NCBI RefSeq assembly: GCF_026343185.1
Contig: NZ_JAPEMA010000004.1
Span: forward strand, 424,929-488,928
Direction of reading: 5' to 3'
Length of the DNA stretch: 64,000 nucleotides
Origin: Streptomyces sp. NBC_00091
GTDB taxonomy: Bacteria > Actinomycetota > Actinomycetes > Streptomycetales > Streptomycetaceae
Below are positions 1 through 12,138 of this stretch, one piece after another. Positions within the stretch are counted from its first letter, which is position 1. The number at the start of each line of letters is the position of its first letter. Under the pieces are notes generated by a model, which searched no databases, was not told the DNA's origin, and saw only the letters and a list, made by a program, of their open reading frames with translations. The translations under genes and the position numbers were made by a program.

Positions 1-63
1 GAGGGCCTTCACACCGGGAAACGTCTTGCTGATTGACCGCATCTCGAGAACGGGTCGGGCCAT
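1..63 (-). CDS. Sugar ABC transporter ATP-binding protein, N-terminal fragment cut by the window edge
   Basis: Reading leftward from an ATG at 63 gives 21 codons that run off the window. The translation contains the stretch ISKTFPGVKAL, which is the usual opening of the tandem ATPase subunit of CUT2 monosaccharide transporters (the MmsA/XylG/AraG type). It starts about 100 bases downstream of the sugar-binding protein on the same strand, the normal binding protein-ATPase-permease order, so the rest of the transporter should lie to the left of this window. The ribosome binding site is weak, so an alternative start is possible. The assignment rests on this short stretch plus context. Confidence 0.7.
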   Translation of the reverse strand, partial: MARPVLEMRSISKTFPGVKAL

Positions 64-165
64 GGTTGTGCATCCGTATCGTCGGGGCGGTGCGGCGCCG
101 GGCGGTCCCGTGGGCGTCGCACCGCCGTTTCGTCGTCGCCGGACCCGTCGGTCGGGCTCCGTGGG

Positions 166-1260
166 CTACTTGAGCTGGTCCGCGGTGTACTGGCCGCTGT
201 CCACCAGGACCTTCTGGTAGTTCTCCTTGTCGACGCTGACCGGCTGGAGCAGCTGCGCCGGTACGGTCTTGACGCCGTTGTCGTACTGGCCGGTGTCGTT
301 GACCTCGGGCTTGCCGCCCGTCAGCAGCGCGTCGCCCATCTGGACTGCGGACTTGGCCAGTTGGCGGGTGTCCTTGTAGACGGTCTGGGTCTGCTCGCCC
401 GCGATGATCGACTTCACCGAGGCCAGCTCGCCGTCCTGGCCCGTGACGACGGGAATGGGCTGGCCGGCACCGTAGCCGACGCCCTTGAGCGAGGAGATGA
501 TGCCGATCGAGATGCCGTCGTACGGCGAGAGCACGGCGTCGACGCGCGCGGCGGTGTACGACTTGCTCAGCAGGTTGTCCATCCGGGACTGGGCGAGGCC
601 GCCGTCCCAGCGCAGCGTGGCGATCTGGTTGAAGGAGGTCTGGCCGCTCTGCACGACCAGCTTCTTGTCGTCGATGTACGGCTTGAGGACGCTCATCGCA
701 CCGTTGAAGAAGAACGTGGCGTTGTTGTCGTCCGGTGAGCCGGCGAACAGCTCGATGTTGAAGGGGCCCTTGCCGTCCTTGAGGCCGAGCTTGTCGACGA
801 TGTAACTGCCCTGGAGGACGCCGACCTTGTGGTTGTCGAAGGTCGCGTAGTAGTCGACGTTCCCGGTGCCGCGGATCAGCCGGTCGTAGGAGATGACGGG
901 GACGTGGGCGTCGGCAGCCTTCTGCAGCACGTTGGTGAGCGAGGAACCGTCGATGGCGGCGATCACCAGCAGCTTGGCGCCCTTGGTGATCATGTTCTCC
1001 ACCTGGGAGACCTGGTTCTCCACGACGTTGTCGCCGTACTGGAGATCGGTCTTGTAGCCCTTGGCCTGGAACTCCTTGACCATGTTGTTGCCGTCGTTGA
1101 TCCAGCGCTCCGACGACTTGGTCGGCATCGCGATGCCGACGAGGCCGCCTTTGGCCTCCCCGCCGGCCCCACCCTCGCCTGCTCCGTTGGCGCTCTGGCC
1201 GCAGGCTGCCAGCGACAGCGTCAGACCCAGGGTGACAAGGCCCGCTGAAAGCTTCCGCAC
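166..1260 (-). CDS. chvE: ChvE/XylF-like multiple-monosaccharide-binding lipoprotein
   Basis: A 364-residue periplasmic-binding-type protein (family Peripla_BP_4) that would capture free sugars such as xylose, arabinose or glucose at the membrane surface for a CUT2 ABC importer. The N-terminus is a lipoprotein signal with a lipobox ending LSLAAC (Cys20), followed by a Gly/Ala/Glu linker and the mature domain beginning [13 protein letters not shown], characteristic of the ChvE and D-xylose-binding group. A GGAGGA ribosome binding site precedes the ATG by five bases. The ATPase gene follows downstream. A pentose-regulon operator with a -35-like hexamer sits about 145 bases upstream of the start. 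The exact sugar cannot be read from sequence; the operator suggests arabinose-responsive control. Confidence 0.85.
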   Translation of the reverse strand: MRKLSAGLVTLGLTLSLAACGQSANGAGEGGAGGEAKGGLVGIAMPTKSSERWINDGNNMVKEFQAKGYKTDLQYGDNVVENQVSQVENMITKGAKLLVIAAIDGSSLTNVLQKAADAHVPVISYDRLIRGTGNVDYYATFDNHKVGVLQGSYIVDKLGLKDGKGPFNIELFAGSPDDNNATFFFNGAMSVLKPYIDDKKLVVQSGQTSFNQIATLRWDGGLAQSRMDNLLSKSYTAARVDAVLSPYDGISIGIISSLKGVGYGAGQPIPVVTGQDGELASVKSIIAGEQTQTVYKDTRQLAKSAVQMGDALLTGGKPEVNDTGQYDNGVKTVPAQLLQPVSVDKENYQKVLVDSGQYTADQLK

Positions 1261-1404
1261 AGTTCCTCCAGTGATGTTCCGCGACCGGCACGGTGCGACC
1301 CGGTTGGGAGAAGCCGGAAGCGGTCGAGCGGGGCCGGCCGGGAGCCGTCTCCTCGCACTGTGTGAAGTCCGGGTTCGCGGCGGCTCCGGCCTGGCGATAC
1401 CTGA

Positions 1405-1420
1405 GTGTTAACGCTCACAA
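1405..1420. promoter_or_regulatory. Pentose LacI-type operator upstream of chvE
   Basis: On the minus strand this reads TTGTGAGCGTTAACAC, a near-palindrome matching the window-wide consensus TTGTKARCGYTMACAA. A TTGACG hexamer (minus strand, 1427-1432) lies six bases upstream, so the operator would cover the spacer and -10 region of the chvE promoter. Confidence 0.7.
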
Positions 1421-1432
1421 GTGTGCCGTCAA

Positions 1433-3881
<2,449 letters not shown>

Positions 3882-3985
3882 CCCGCCTGAACCGCGGTGA
3901 TCGCGATGGGGTGCGGTCCGTCGACGCGTAGACGAGCGGTTTACGGCGTGGGCAACTCCACCTGCTGACCGATACTCACCGCACC

Positions 3986-4020
3986 GAGGAACCCCAGCCG
4001 CGCATCGGCTGGGGTTCCTC
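3986..4020. terminator. Strong hairpin between convergent GH62 and xylA
   Basis: A perfect 15-bp stem (3986-4000 with 4006-4020) around a five-base loop. With the next hairpin it can stop transcription from both directions. Confidence 0.85.
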
Positions 4021-4048
4021 ATCCTGTACCGGCGGCCAAGGCGTAGCG

Positions 4049-4080
4049 GAGCCGGGCCGTGGAACGCCACGGCCCGGCTC
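4049..4080. terminator. Second hairpin just after the xylA stop
   Basis: A perfect 14-bp stem (4049-4062 with 4067-4080) around loop AACG, 15 bases beyond the xylA stop codon on the minus strand. Confidence 0.8.
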
Positions 4081-4094
4081 TTGGGTGCACCGGC

Positions 4095-5267
4095 TCAGCG
4101 GGCGCCGAGGAGGTGTTCGAGGGCGAGCTGGTCCAGCTGCTCGAAGGCCATGCCGCGGCGGGCGGCGGAGTCGACGTCGAATTCGTCGAAGGCGGACCGG
4201 TCGGCCAGTAGCCCGGCCAGGCCGTCCGCGGCGGTGGGGAGGGCCAGTTCGGGCAGCCGGGAGGCGGCGAGCGCGGCCCGGACCTCCGGATCGGACCGGA
4301 AGGCGCGGGCGCGCTCCGCCAGGAGCAGGTAGTTGCGCATGCAGCCGGCCGCCGAAGCCCAGACGCCGGCGGAGTCCTCGGTGCGCGGCGGCTTGAAGTC
4401 GAAGTGACGGGGGCCGTCGTAGCCGGCCGACTCCAGCAGGTCGACCAGCCAGAAGGCCTGGCGCAGGTCGCCCGCGCCGAAGCGCAGGTCCTGGTCGTAC
4501 TTGATGCCGGTCTGACCGTTGAGGTCGATGTGGAACAGCTTGTCGTGCCACAGGGCCTGGGCGATGCCGTGCGGGAAGTTCAGCCCGGCCATCTGCTCGT
4601 GGCCGACCTCCGGGTTGAGGCCGACCCGCTCGGGCCGCTCCAGCTCGTTGATGAACGCCAGGGCGTGGCCGATGGTGGGCAGCAGGATGTCGCCGCGCGG
4701 CTCGTTGGGCTTGGGTTCGATCGCGAAGCGCAGGTCGTATCCCTGGTTCTCGACGTACTCGCCCAGCAGGTCGAAGGCCTCCTTCAGCCGGTCGAGGGCG
4801 GAGCGCACGTCCTTGGCCGCGCCCGACTCCGAGCCTTCGCGGCCGCCCCAGGCGACGTAGACCGAGGCGCCGAGTTCCACGGCCAGGTCGATGTTGCGGA
4901 TCGTCTTGCGCAGCGCGTACCGGCGGACGTCACGGTCGTTGGCGGTGAAGGCGCCGTCCTTGAACACCGGGTGGGTGAAGAGGTTGGTGGTGGCCATCGG
5001 CACCTTCAGCCCGGCCGTGTCGAGTGCGGTGCGAAAACGCTTGACCGCCTGCTCGCGGGCGGCGTCGCCGACGCCGAAGGGGATCAGGTCGTCGTCGTGG
5101 AAGGTGACGCCGTAGGCGCCGAGCTCGGCCAGCCGCTCCACGGTCTCGACCGGGTCGAGGGCGGGTCGGGTGGCGTCGCCGAAGGGGTCCCGGCCCTGCC
5201 AGCCGACGGTCCACAGACCGAAGGTGAACCTGTGCGCGGGAGTGGGGACGAGCGGGTCGCTGGTCAT
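4095..5267 (-). CDS. xylA: Xylose isomerase
   Basis: Converts D-xylose to D-xylulose, the first intracellular step of xylose catabolism. The 390-residue length matches actinobacterial XylA (about 388). The N-terminus has [19 protein letters not shown], and [12 protein letters not shown] carries the catalytic His (about residue 57). The metal-binding [11 protein letters not shown] and HFDFKPPR follow. An open frame continues far upstream in the same phase, but the ATG at 5267 has GGAG ahead of it and gives the family's normal N-terminus. It is divergent from xylB, with an XylR-type operator between them. Confidence 0.97.
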   Translation of the reverse strand: MTSDPLVPTPAHRFTFGLWTVGWQGRDPFGDATRPALDPVETVERLAELGAYGVTFHDDDLIPFGVGDAAREQAVKRFRTALDTAGLKVPMATTNLFTHPVFKDGAFTANDRDVRRYALRKTIRNIDLAVELGASVYVAWGGREGSESGAAKDVRSALDRLKEAFDLLGEYVENQGYDLRFAIEPKPNEPRGDILLPTIGHALAFINELERPERVGLNPEVGHEQMAGLNFPHGIAQALWHDKLFHIDLNGQTGIKYDQDLRFGAGDLRQAFWLVDLLESAGYDGPRHFDFKPPRTEDSAGVWASAAGCMRNYLLLAERARAFRSDPEVRAALAASRLPELALPTAADGLAGLLADRSAFDEFDVDSAARRGMAFEQLDQLALEHLLGAR

Positions 5268-5293
5268 GAGGAGCTCCGGTTCAGGGCCGAGGG

Positions 5294-5321
5294 CTATTTG
5301 TAATGGCGAAAAACAAATTAG
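5294..5321. promoter_or_regulatory. XylR-type operator between xylA and xylB
   Basis: Inverted half-sites CTATTTGT and ACAAATTAG are separated by an 11-base spacer. They form an AT-rich palindrome that stands out in this GC-rich region and resembles the TTAGTTTGTT...AACAAACTAA operators bound by ROK-family XylR in Bacillus. The gap between the divergent xylose genes is about 90 bases, so one site could control both. The presumed ligand-responsive regulator is the ROK gene after xylB. Confidence 0.65.
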
Positions 5322-5360
5322 TATGCCGAGACGCCAGAAGGAACCCCACCGGAGGAACGC

Positions 5361-6791
5361 ATGTCTGCTCAGCGTGTCGTGATCGGTGTCGACAGCTCGA
5401 CCCAGTCCACGAAAGCCCTCGCCGTCGACATCGACACAGGCGCCGTCGTGGGCGAGGGCCGAGCCGCGCACGCCGTCAGCGCGGGCGCCGGACGCGAGAG
5501 CGACCCCGAACAGTGGTGGCGGGCGCTCGGCGAGGCCATGGCGGGCACCGGCTGGGCGGATCGCGCCGCCGCCTGCTCGATCGCGGGCCAGCAGCACGGC
5601 CTGGTCACCCTCGACGCGGCCGGACGGCCGGTGCGCCCGGCACTGCTCTGGAACGACGTCCGCTCCGCCCCGCAGGCCGCCGAACTCGTAGCCGCGTTCG
5701 GTGCGGCAGAGCTCGCCCGCCGCACCGGAAGCGTCCCCACGGCCGCCTTCTCGGCCGCCAAGTGGGCCTGGCTGCACACGAACGAGCGTGCCGCCGCCGA
5801 CCGCGTCGCGGCCGTCCGGCTTCCCCACGACTTTCTGACGGAGCGGCTGACCGGTGAGGCGGTGACGGACCGCGGAGACGCGTCGGGAACCGGCTGGTGG
5901 GGCCCGCACGGCTACGACCAGGACGTCCTCGGCCGGATCGGCCTCGACCCCGGGCTGCTGCCACAGGTCCTGGCGCCGGGAGCCCGGGCGGGCGTCGTCC
6001 GGGCCGGGATGCCGCTGCGCGAGGGCGCACTGGTGGCGACCGGGACCGGTGACAACATGGCCGCCGCCCTCGGCCTGGGCCTGACCCCCGGACGTCCGGT
6101 GCTGAGCCTCGGTACCTCCGGCACGGTCTACGCCGTCGGCCGGACCCGGCCCGCCGACCCGGGCGGAACCGTCGCCGGCTTCGCCGATGCCCTCGGCGGC
6201 TGGCTGCCGCTCGCCTGCACGCTCAACTGCACCCTCGCCGTCGACCGCTTCGCCGCCCTCGTCGGCCGTGACCGCGAGGACGTCGAGGCAGGCGGCACGG
6301 TGGTGGTGCTTCCCTATCTGGACGGCGAGCGCACTCCGGACCTCCCGGGTGCTTCCGGCCTGGTCCACGGCCTGCGCCACGACACCACGCCGGGCCGGCT
6401 GCTCCAGGCCGCCTACGACGGCGCCGCCCACGCCCTGCTCGCGGCCCTGGACGACGTACTGCGCGCCGGAGGGGAGAACCCCGCCCCCGACGAACCACTG
6501 CTGCTGATCGGCGGCGGAGCCCGCGGCAGGGCCTGGCAGAGGACCGTCCTGCGACTGTCCGGGCGAGCGGTCCAGGTGCCCGAAGCCCGGGAACTGGTCG
6601 CGCTCGGGGCCGCCGCCCAGGCCGCCGCACTGCTCACTGGTGAGCCTGCCGACGCCGTCGCCCGGCGCTGGCGGACCGCCGAGGGCCGGGTACTGGAGCC
6701 CGTACCCCGTGACGACGACACGCTCGAACGGATCACCAGTACGCTGCGGCGGGCGCGGGCCCTGCAGGAGGTCCCGCCGGGAGAACGATAG
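5361..6791 (+). CDS. xylB: Xylulokinase
   Basis: Phosphorylates D-xylulose to xylulose-5-phosphate with ATP. The 476-residue protein is a FGGY-family kinase. The N-terminal phosphate-binding motif [15 protein letters not shown] is at about residues 9-23, [11 protein letters not shown] follows, then WNDVRS, a [11 protein letters not shown] core, and the C-terminal [14 protein letters not shown]-binding motif near residue 375. A GGAGGA ribosome binding site precedes the ATG. It is divergent from xylA and followed after 13 bases by the ROK regulator. Confidence 0.96.
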   Translation: MSAQRVVIGVDSSTQSTKALAVDIDTGAVVGEGRAAHAVSAGAGRESDPEQWWRALGEAMAGTGWADRAAACSIAGQQHGLVTLDAAGRPVRPALLWNDVRSAPQAAELVAAFGAAELARRTGSVPTAAFSAAKWAWLHTNERAAADRVAAVRLPHDFLTERLTGEAVTDRGDASGTGWWGPHGYDQDVLGRIGLDPGLLPQVLAPGARAGVVRAGMPLREGALVATGTGDNMAAALGLGLTPGRPVLSLGTSGTVYAVGRTRPADPGGTVAGFADALGGWLPLACTLNCTLAVDRFAALVGRDREDVEAGGTVVVLPYLDGERTPDLPGASGLVHGLRHDTTPGRLLQAAYDGAAHALLAALDDVLRAGGENPAPDEPLLLIGGGARGRAWQRTVLRLSGRAVQVPEARELVALGAAAQAAALLTGEPADAVARRWRTAEGRVLEPVPRDDDTLERITSTLRRARALQEVPPGER

Positions 6792-6804
6792 GAGGGTCGG
6801 GTCG

Positions 6805-8016
6805 ATGACGGGGACCGGCAGGGCGAGCGGGGGCATGGAACTCGCGCCCGCCTCGCAGCAGGGGATGCGCCGGCGGAACCTCGCGGTGGTGATCGGCGTG
6901 GTCGCCGCGCACGGACGGCTCTCCCGGGCGGACGTGGCCGGGCACACGGGCCTGACCAGGCCGGCCGTCTCCTCCATGGTCGACGAGCTCATCGGCCGGG
7001 GAGCGCTGACCGAGACGGAGACCGCGCCCAGCGGACGGGTCGGCCGTCCCGGACGGGCGCTGGCCCTGAACGACCGGGGTCCCGCTGGCCTCGGCCTGGA
7101 GATCGGCGTCACCCATCTCGCCGCGTGCGTCGTGGACCTGCGCGGTGAACCCCGGGTCTGGCGTCGCGTGGAGCGGGCCAACGCGGGCCGGCCGGCCGGA
7201 GAGGTGCTGGCGGAGGCCGCCGCGCTGGGCGCCGAGGCGGAGTCCGAGGCCGCGGCCCTCGGCCTGCGCGTCGAGGGCCGCGTCCTGGCCGTGCCGGGGG
7301 TGGTGCCGAACACGCCGAGCGGGCTGGTCGCGAACGCGCCGAACCTCGGCTGGCAGGCAGTGCGCCCCGCCGACCACTGGCCCGACCCCGACACCGCGCC
7401 CGAGCCGGAGAACGAAGCCAACCTCGGGGCGCTGGCCGAGCAGTGGCACCGGGGCAACCCCGCCGAGACCTTCGTACACGTCTCAGCCGAGGCCGGAATC
7501 GGTGCCGCACTGGTCATCGGCGGACAGCTGTTCCGGGGCGCCCGCGGCTTCGCGGGTGAACTCGGCCACCTGCCCGTCCACCCGGAGGGCACCCCTTGCG
7601 CCTGCGGGGCACGCGGCTGCCTGGAGCAGTACGCGGGCGAAGCGGCCGTGCTGCGCGAGGCCGGGCTGGGACACGTCGGCGACCCGGTGGCCCTGCTCGC
7701 CGAGCGGGCAGCCGCCGGGGACGCGGCGACCCTGCGCGCCCTGGACCGCGCAGGGCGGGCCCTGGGCCTCGCCCTGACCTCGGCGGTGAACCTGATCGAC
7801 CCGGACGGCCTCGTTCTGGGCGGCGCCTACACCGAACTCGCCGAGTGGCTCCTCCCGTCGGTACGCGCCGAACTGGCGGCGAGGGTCACCGTCCGGCCCT
7901 GGAACCCGGAGGCGGTACGCCCCTCCGCCCTGGGGCGCCGCGGACCGGTCCTGGGTGCGGCATGGTCGACGGTCCAACAGATCATCGCCGACCCCACCCG
8001 CCTGCCCATCCGCTGA
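6805..8016 (+). CDS. xylR: ROK-family transcriptional regulator, probable xylose repressor
   Basis: A 403-residue ROK repressor. An N-terminal winged helix-turn-helix (about residues 30-65, with [18 protein letters not shown]) is followed by the sugar-kinase-like ROK domain. This includes the zinc-binding signature [13 protein letters not shown] around residues 270-282. The start at 6805 follows GGAGGG by eight bases; the longer open frame upstream overlaps xylB and lacks a ribosome site. Its place directly after xylB, and an XylR-like palindrome in the xylA-xylB gap, indicate that it represses xylAB in the absence of xylose. The ligand is inferred. Confidence 0.88.
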   Translation: MTGTGRASGGMELAPASQQGMRRRNLAVVIGVVAAHGRLSRADVAGHTGLTRPAVSSMVDELIGRGALTETETAPSGRVGRPGRALALNDRGPAGLGLEIGVTHLAACVVDLRGEPRVWRRVERANAGRPAGEVLAEAAALGAEAESEAAALGLRVEGRVLAVPGVVPNTPSGLVANAPNLGWQAVRPADHWPDPDTAPEPENEANLGALAEQWHRGNPAETFVHVSAEAGIGAALVIGGQLFRGARGFAGELGHLPVHPEGTPCACGARGCLEQYAGEAAVLREAGLGHVGDPVALLAERAAAGDAATLRALDRAGRALGLALTSAVNLIDPDGLVLGGAYTELAEWLLPSVRAELAARVTVRPWNPEAVRPSALGRRGPVLGAAWSTVQQIIADPTRLPIR

Positions 8017-8038
8017 CTGGTGCTGTGACCGGAGAAGC

Positions 8039-8278
8039 TCACCGTGCCAGGGCGCCCGGCACGGCCTGGCGCCCGGTGTGATCGAACACGTACAGCTGCC
8101 CCAGATCGACCAGCAGCGGAATCCGGGCGCCCACCGGCACCCGGACATGGGGTCCCGTGCGCACCACGAGGTCGCTGCGCACCGCCCCCTGTCGTGCCTG
8201 AGCGGTGTTCGCGTCAGTGCCCTGAGCTGATGCCGGCGGCGCCTCCAGGACCGCGACCGAACCGGACAGCCGTTCCAT
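8039..8278 (-). pseudogene. Relic of an MsiK/UgpC-type ABC ATPase C-terminus (TOBE region)
   Basis: The reverse frame gives about 80 residues. LVVRTGPHVRVPVGARIPLL and LVDLGQLYVFDHTGRQA resemble the end of the regulatory domain of sugar-importer ATPases such as MsiK, which finish with a VDxxxLHVFDxxTG motif. No Walker motifs are nearby, and the upstream side is occupied by araA. It is therefore a leftover tail rather than a gene. Similarity is judged by eye only. Confidence 0.5.
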
Positions 8279-8353
8279 GGCCCGGTCCCTGAGTCGGCAG
8301 AGGCCGCTCTGGTTCTGTCTGTGGCTGCGCCTGGGACCCGGGCTTCGAGCGGT

Positions 8354-9865
8354 TCACAGGCCCAGTGCCAGCCGGTAGTAGGCCTGGTTCCAGCGGAGGT
8401 CGCGCCGGAACTGCCTCGGGGTGGTGGTCTCGTCGATGAGGGCGAGTTCGAGGCGGAGCATTTCCGCCAGGTCGTCGAGGTGGTCGGAGGTCAGGGCGGT
8501 GCTGAGGACGGTGTGGTGCGGTCCTCCGGCCGTCAGCCAGGATTCGGTGGAGGTCCGCAGGTCGGGGCGGGGCCGCCAGACCGCGCGGGCAACGGGCAGG
8601 GCGGGCAGCGGGTGAGGGGGCGCCACCACGTCGATGTCATTGGCGATCAGGCGGAAGCGGTCGCCGAGGTCGGCGAGCCCGACCACCACGGCCGGGCCGG
8701 GGGCCGCGTCGAACACCAGGCGCACCGGGTCCTCCCGCCCGCCGATGCCGAGGGGGTGGATCTCGCAGCTGGGCCTGGCGGCGGCGATGGTGGGGCAGAC
8801 TTCCAGCATGTGCGCACCGAGGATGAGCTCGTTGCCGGGTGTCAGGTCGTAGGTGTAGTCCTCCATGAAGGAGGTGCCGCCGGGGAGGCCGGCGGCAGCC
8901 ACTTTGAGGGCGCGCAGCAGGACGGCGGTCTTCCAGTCGCCCTCTCCTCCGAAGCCGTACCCCTGGGCCATGAGCCGCTGGACGGCGAGGCCGGGCAGCT
9001 GGCGCAGTCCGCCCAGGTCCTCGAAGTTGGTGGTGAAGGCTCCGAAGCCGCCCGTTTCGAGGAAGGTGCGCAGGCCGGCTTCGATGCGGGCCGCGTAACG
9101 CAGCGCGTCGTGCCGTTCGCCGGCCGGTCGCAGTTCCGGCGCCAGGTCGTACAGGTCGGCGTACTCCTCGACGAGGGAAGCCACCTCGGTCTCGTCCGCG
9201 TCGTCGACGACCTCCACCAGGTCGTTGACGCCGTAGGTGTTGACGGAGACGCCGAAGCGCAGCTGGGCCTCGACCTTGTCGCCCTCGGTGACGGCCACGT
9301 CGCGCATGTTGTCGCCGAAGCGGGCGACCTTGAGGGTGGCCAGTTCGGATCGTGCGGCGGCCGCCCGCGCCCAGACCGCGACGCGTGCGCTCGTCACCGG
9401 ATCGGTGACGTGGCCGGCCACGGTCTTGCGGGGTACGCCGAGACGGGTCTGGATGTGCCCGAACTCGCGGTCTCCGTGGGCGGCTTGGTTGAGGTTCATG
9501 AAGTCCATGTCGATGGTGTCCCAGGGCAGGGCCACGTTCGACTGGGTGTGGAGGTGCAGCAACGGCTTGCGCAGCGCGTCCAGTCCGGCGATCCACATCT
9601 TGGCCGGCGAGAAGGTGTGCATCCAGGCGATGAGCCCGATGCACCGGTCGTCGGCGTTCGCGTCGAGGCACACCCGGCGGATGGCGTCGGCGTCGGTCAG
9701 TACCGGCTTCCACACCACACGCGCGGGAATGCCGGAGGCGTCGGCCAGCGCGCCGGCTATCTGCCGCGACTGTTCGGCGACCTGCTTCAGCGTCTCCTCC
9801 CCGTACAGGCCTTGGCTGCCGGTGAGGAACCAGATCTCCTGGGCGGGGAATGTTCGGCTGGGCAC
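8354..9865 (-). CDS. araA: L-arabinose isomerase
   Basis: Converts L-arabinose to L-ribulose. The 503-residue length matches E. coli AraA (500). [15 protein letters not shown] opens the protein, and [45 protein letters not shown] and a [15 protein letters not shown] region follow, all hallmarks of the family. I chose a GTG at 9865 because AGGAG stands seven bases upstream; the open frame extends 24 codons further without a ribosome site. It follows araB by 84 bases on the same strand, an arabinose operon under the operator at 11751. Confidence 0.96.
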   Translation of the reverse strand: MPSRTFPAQEIWFLTGSQGLYGEETLKQVAEQSRQIAGALADASGIPARVVWKPVLTDADAIRRVCLDANADDRCIGLIAWMHTFSPAKMWIAGLDALRKPLLHLHTQSNVALPWDTIDMDFMNLNQAAHGDREFGHIQTRLGVPRKTVAGHVTDPVTSARVAVWARAAAARSELATLKVARFGDNMRDVAVTEGDKVEAQLRFGVSVNTYGVNDLVEVVDDADETEVASLVEEYADLYDLAPELRPAGERHDALRYAARIEAGLRTFLETGGFGAFTTNFEDLGGLRQLPGLAVQRLMAQGYGFGGEGDWKTAVLLRALKVAAAGLPGGTSFMEDYTYDLTPGNELILGAHMLEVCPTIAAARPSCEIHPLGIGGREDPVRLVFDAAPGPAVVVGLADLGDRFRLIANDIDVVAPPHPLPALPVARAVWRPRPDLRTSTESWLTAGGPHHTVLSTALTSDHLDDLAEMLRLELALIDETTTPRQFRRDLRWNQAYYRLALGL

Positions 9866-9949
9866 ATGGACTCCTGAAGGTGACGTCCCGCAGCGCTGGT
9901 GAGGGCGGCGCGCGGGTGGGGATTCGGGAACGGACAACGGGGGCGGGGG

Positions 9950-11644
9950 TCAGTCCGCGGTGTGGGTCGTGTCGCGGATGTGCCTCAGGCGGTGCAGCAG
10001 GCCACCAGTGGCGAAGTGGTCGTGCAGGAGCCGGTATTCGGCGAAGAGGGCGTCGTAAGCGTCGGCCCGCGGGGCGTCGGGCATGTAGACGGCCGGCAGC
10101 CGGCGACCCATGGCGGCGGTGGCCGTCCGTACGTCGCTGTGCGCGCCGGCGGCTACGGCGGCGTGGATGGCCGACCCGAGGGCGGGGCCCTGGTCGGACG
10201 CCGCGAGGGAGACGGGGCGGCGCAGCACGTCGGAGTAGATCTGCATCAGCAGTTCGTTCTTGGCCAGTCCGCCGGCGACGATGAACTCGTGGACCGGTAC
10301 GCCGCCTGCTTCCAGGGCCTCCACGATGACGCGGGTGCCGAACGCGGTGGCTTCGAGCAGCGCGCGGTAGACGTCCTCGGGGCGGGTCGCGAGGGTCAGA
10401 CCCACGATGACTCCGGAGAGGTGGTGGTCGACGAGGACCGAACGGTTGCCGTTCAGCCAGTCGAGGGCGACCAGTCCGTGTCCGCCGACCGGCTGGCCGG
10501 CGGCCTTCCGGGTCAGCAGGGTGTGCAGGTCCTCGCCGCGCTCGGCTGCCTCGGCGAGATAGTCCGACGGGACGCCTTGGTCCAGCACCCAGGCGAAGAT
10601 GTCGCCGACCGCGCTCTGGCCGGCCTCGTAGCCGTAGGTTCCCTCGACGATCCCGCCGGCCACGACACCACAGATGCCGGGGACGTCGGCGAGGACGGGG
10701 GCGTTCACGACGTGGCAGGTGGAGGTCCCCATGATGGCGAGCAGCTGTCCGTCCTCGACGGCCTGGGCCGCCGCTGCGGTGACATGGGCGTCGACGTTGC
10801 CCGCGGCCACGGCGATGCCGGGGCGCAGCCCTGTCCACGCTGCCGCCTCCGTACTGAGCGAGCCCACTCGTGAGCCCAGAGCGGAGAGGGGGAATTCGAG
10901 GCGGGTGCGTGCGAAGTCGGCGAACCGGGGGTTCAGCGCGGCCAGGTACTCCTCGCTCGGGTAGGCGCCGTCCTGGTGGATGCCCTTGTATCCGGCGGTG
11001 CAGGCGTTGCGGGACTCGGTTCCGGTGAGCTGCCACACGATCCAGTCGGCGGCTTCGATCCACCGCGCGCAGCTTTCGTAGACGAGCGGGTCCTCCTCCA
11101 GGACCTGGAGGGCCTTCGCGAACTGCCACTCGGCGGAGATCCGGCCGCCGTAGCGGGAGATCCACTTCTCCCCGCGGGCGTGGGCGAGCTCGTTGATGCG
11201 GTCGGCATGCGACTGGGCCGCGTGGTGCTTCCACAGCTTGGGCCACGCGTGCGGCCGTCCGGCGAGCTCGGTCTCGGCGAGGGGAGTCCCGTCGGCCAGC
11301 GTGGGCAGGACGGTGCAGGCGGTGAAGTCGGTGGCGATGCCGATCACCGCGGCGGGATCGATCCCGGCCGCCGCCAGGGCCTGCGGGACGGCGTGACGCA
11401 GTACGTCCCGCCAGTCCTGGGGGTGTTGCAGGGCCCAGTCCGGAGGCAGTGGCGCACCGCCTTGCGGCAGGTACCGGTCGATGACGCCGTGCCGGTAGGC
11501 GTGGACCGCCGCGGCCAGCTCCTGACCGTCGCTGACCCGCACCACCACGGCGCGGCCCGACAGCGTGCCGAAGTCGACGCCGACCGTGTACTGCTCCGAT
11601 TCCTCGGAAGGAGGGGTGGGCGCGAGGAGATGAGGTGACGTCAA
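9950..11644 (-). CDS. araB: L-ribulokinase
   Basis: Phosphorylates L-ribulose to ribulose-5-phosphate. FGGY-family kinase with YTVGVDFGTLSGRAVVVR near residues 20-37, GIATDFTACTVLP, the ribulokinase-specific WPKLWKHHAAQ and the C-terminal GGLAKNELLMQIYSD motif. No ATG lies close to the domain start. A TTG at 11644 with GAAAGG upstream gives 564 residues (E. coli AraB has 566) and is my choice; a GTG or ATG further upstream cannot be excluded. First gene of the araB-araA unit, divergent from the pentose transporter operon, with one operator for each direction in the gap. Confidence 0.93.
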   Translation of the reverse strand: MTSPHLLAPTPPSEESEQYTVGVDFGTLSGRAVVVRVSDGQELAAAVHAYRHGVIDRYLPQGGAPLPPDWALQHPQDWRDVLRHAVPQALAAAGIDPAAVIGIATDFTACTVLPTLADGTPLAETELAGRPHAWPKLWKHHAAQSHADRINELAHARGEKWISRYGGRISAEWQFAKALQVLEEDPLVYESCARWIEAADWIVWQLTGTESRNACTAGYKGIHQDGAYPSEEYLAALNPRFADFARTRLEFPLSALGSRVGSLSTEAAAWTGLRPGIAVAAGNVDAHVTAAAAQAVEDGQLLAIMGTSTCHVVNAPVLADVPGICGVVAGGIVEGTYGYEAGQSAVGDIFAWVLDQGVPSDYLAEAAERGEDLHTLLTRKAAGQPVGGHGLVALDWLNGNRSVLVDHHLSGVIVGLTLATRPEDVYRALLEATAFGTRVIVEALEAGGVPVHEFIVAGGLAKNELLMQIYSDVLRRPVSLAASDQGPALGSAIHAAVAAGAHSDVRTATAAMGRRLPAVYMPDAPRADAYDALFAEYRLLHDHFATGGLLHRLRHIRDTTHTAD

Positions 11645-11750
11645 CAGAGTGCCTTTCGAAGGAGCCGTGGGCGGCACGCGGCGCGGCCCGGCAGCCGGAG
11701 ATGCCGTCCCGACCATCCTGGCGGTCGGCGGAGGATCCGATGAGCTTGCA

Positions 11751-11766
11751 GTGTGAGCGCTAACAA
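11751..11766. promoter_or_regulatory. Pentose operator serving araB
   Basis: On the minus strand it reads TTGTTAGCGCTCACAC. A TTGCCT hexamer (11774-11779, minus strand) lies seven bases upstream, so the operator overlaps the predicted promoter of araB-araA. Confidence 0.75.
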
Positions 11767-11990
11767 TGTCGATAGGCAAGGGGTCTGCGTGGATCATGTG
11801 GGAGCCCCCCTTGGCGCGGCGGCCTTCGTATACGGGGACTCGCCTCGATGTGTCGTTGATTCGAGGCGGGTTGAGGTCTCCGATTCGGGTAGCGGGGTCG
11901 ATGGTCGCGCGAACGGATGGAGTCCGCCTTGTTGCCGCACGTGACGCGGTAACGGACAGGTAACGCGTGCAAAGGGGTTGAGAACCCGGC

Positions 11991-12006
11991 TTGTTAGCGC
12001 TCACAA
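11991..12006. promoter_or_regulatory. Pentose operator serving the pentose ABC transporter operon
   Basis: TTGTTAGCGCTCACAA, identical to the site before araD. A TTGAGA hexamer at 11978-11983 lies seven bases upstream. The first gene starts about 133 bases downstream. Confidence 0.78.
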
Positions 12007-12138
12007 TGCGACGGCGCCCCCTCAAGGGCATCCCGCTCCTGTCACCCCGCCCCCGGCCCCGCCACGCCCCTGACCGCGGGCGCAGCCCGGTACCGGCCGT
12101 GCGGAGCCTCATCCGTAGCCCCCGAAAGGACACCCGTC

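Noticed and set aside
26..220. Short forward open frame at the left edge
   Set aside because: It overlaps the reverse ATPase start and the end of the sugar-binding gene. It has no ribosome site or recognisable motifs.
5268..7592. Very long reverse open frame continuing xylA upstream through xylB and the ROK gene
   Set aside because: It is the antisense of two clear genes. Only the part from 5267 leftward matches xylose isomerase, and a ribosome site marks that start.
8637..11246. Long reverse frame of 869 codons across araA and araB
   Set aside because: Arg/Pro/Gly-rich translation typical of an out-of-phase frame in high-GC coding DNA; no domains.
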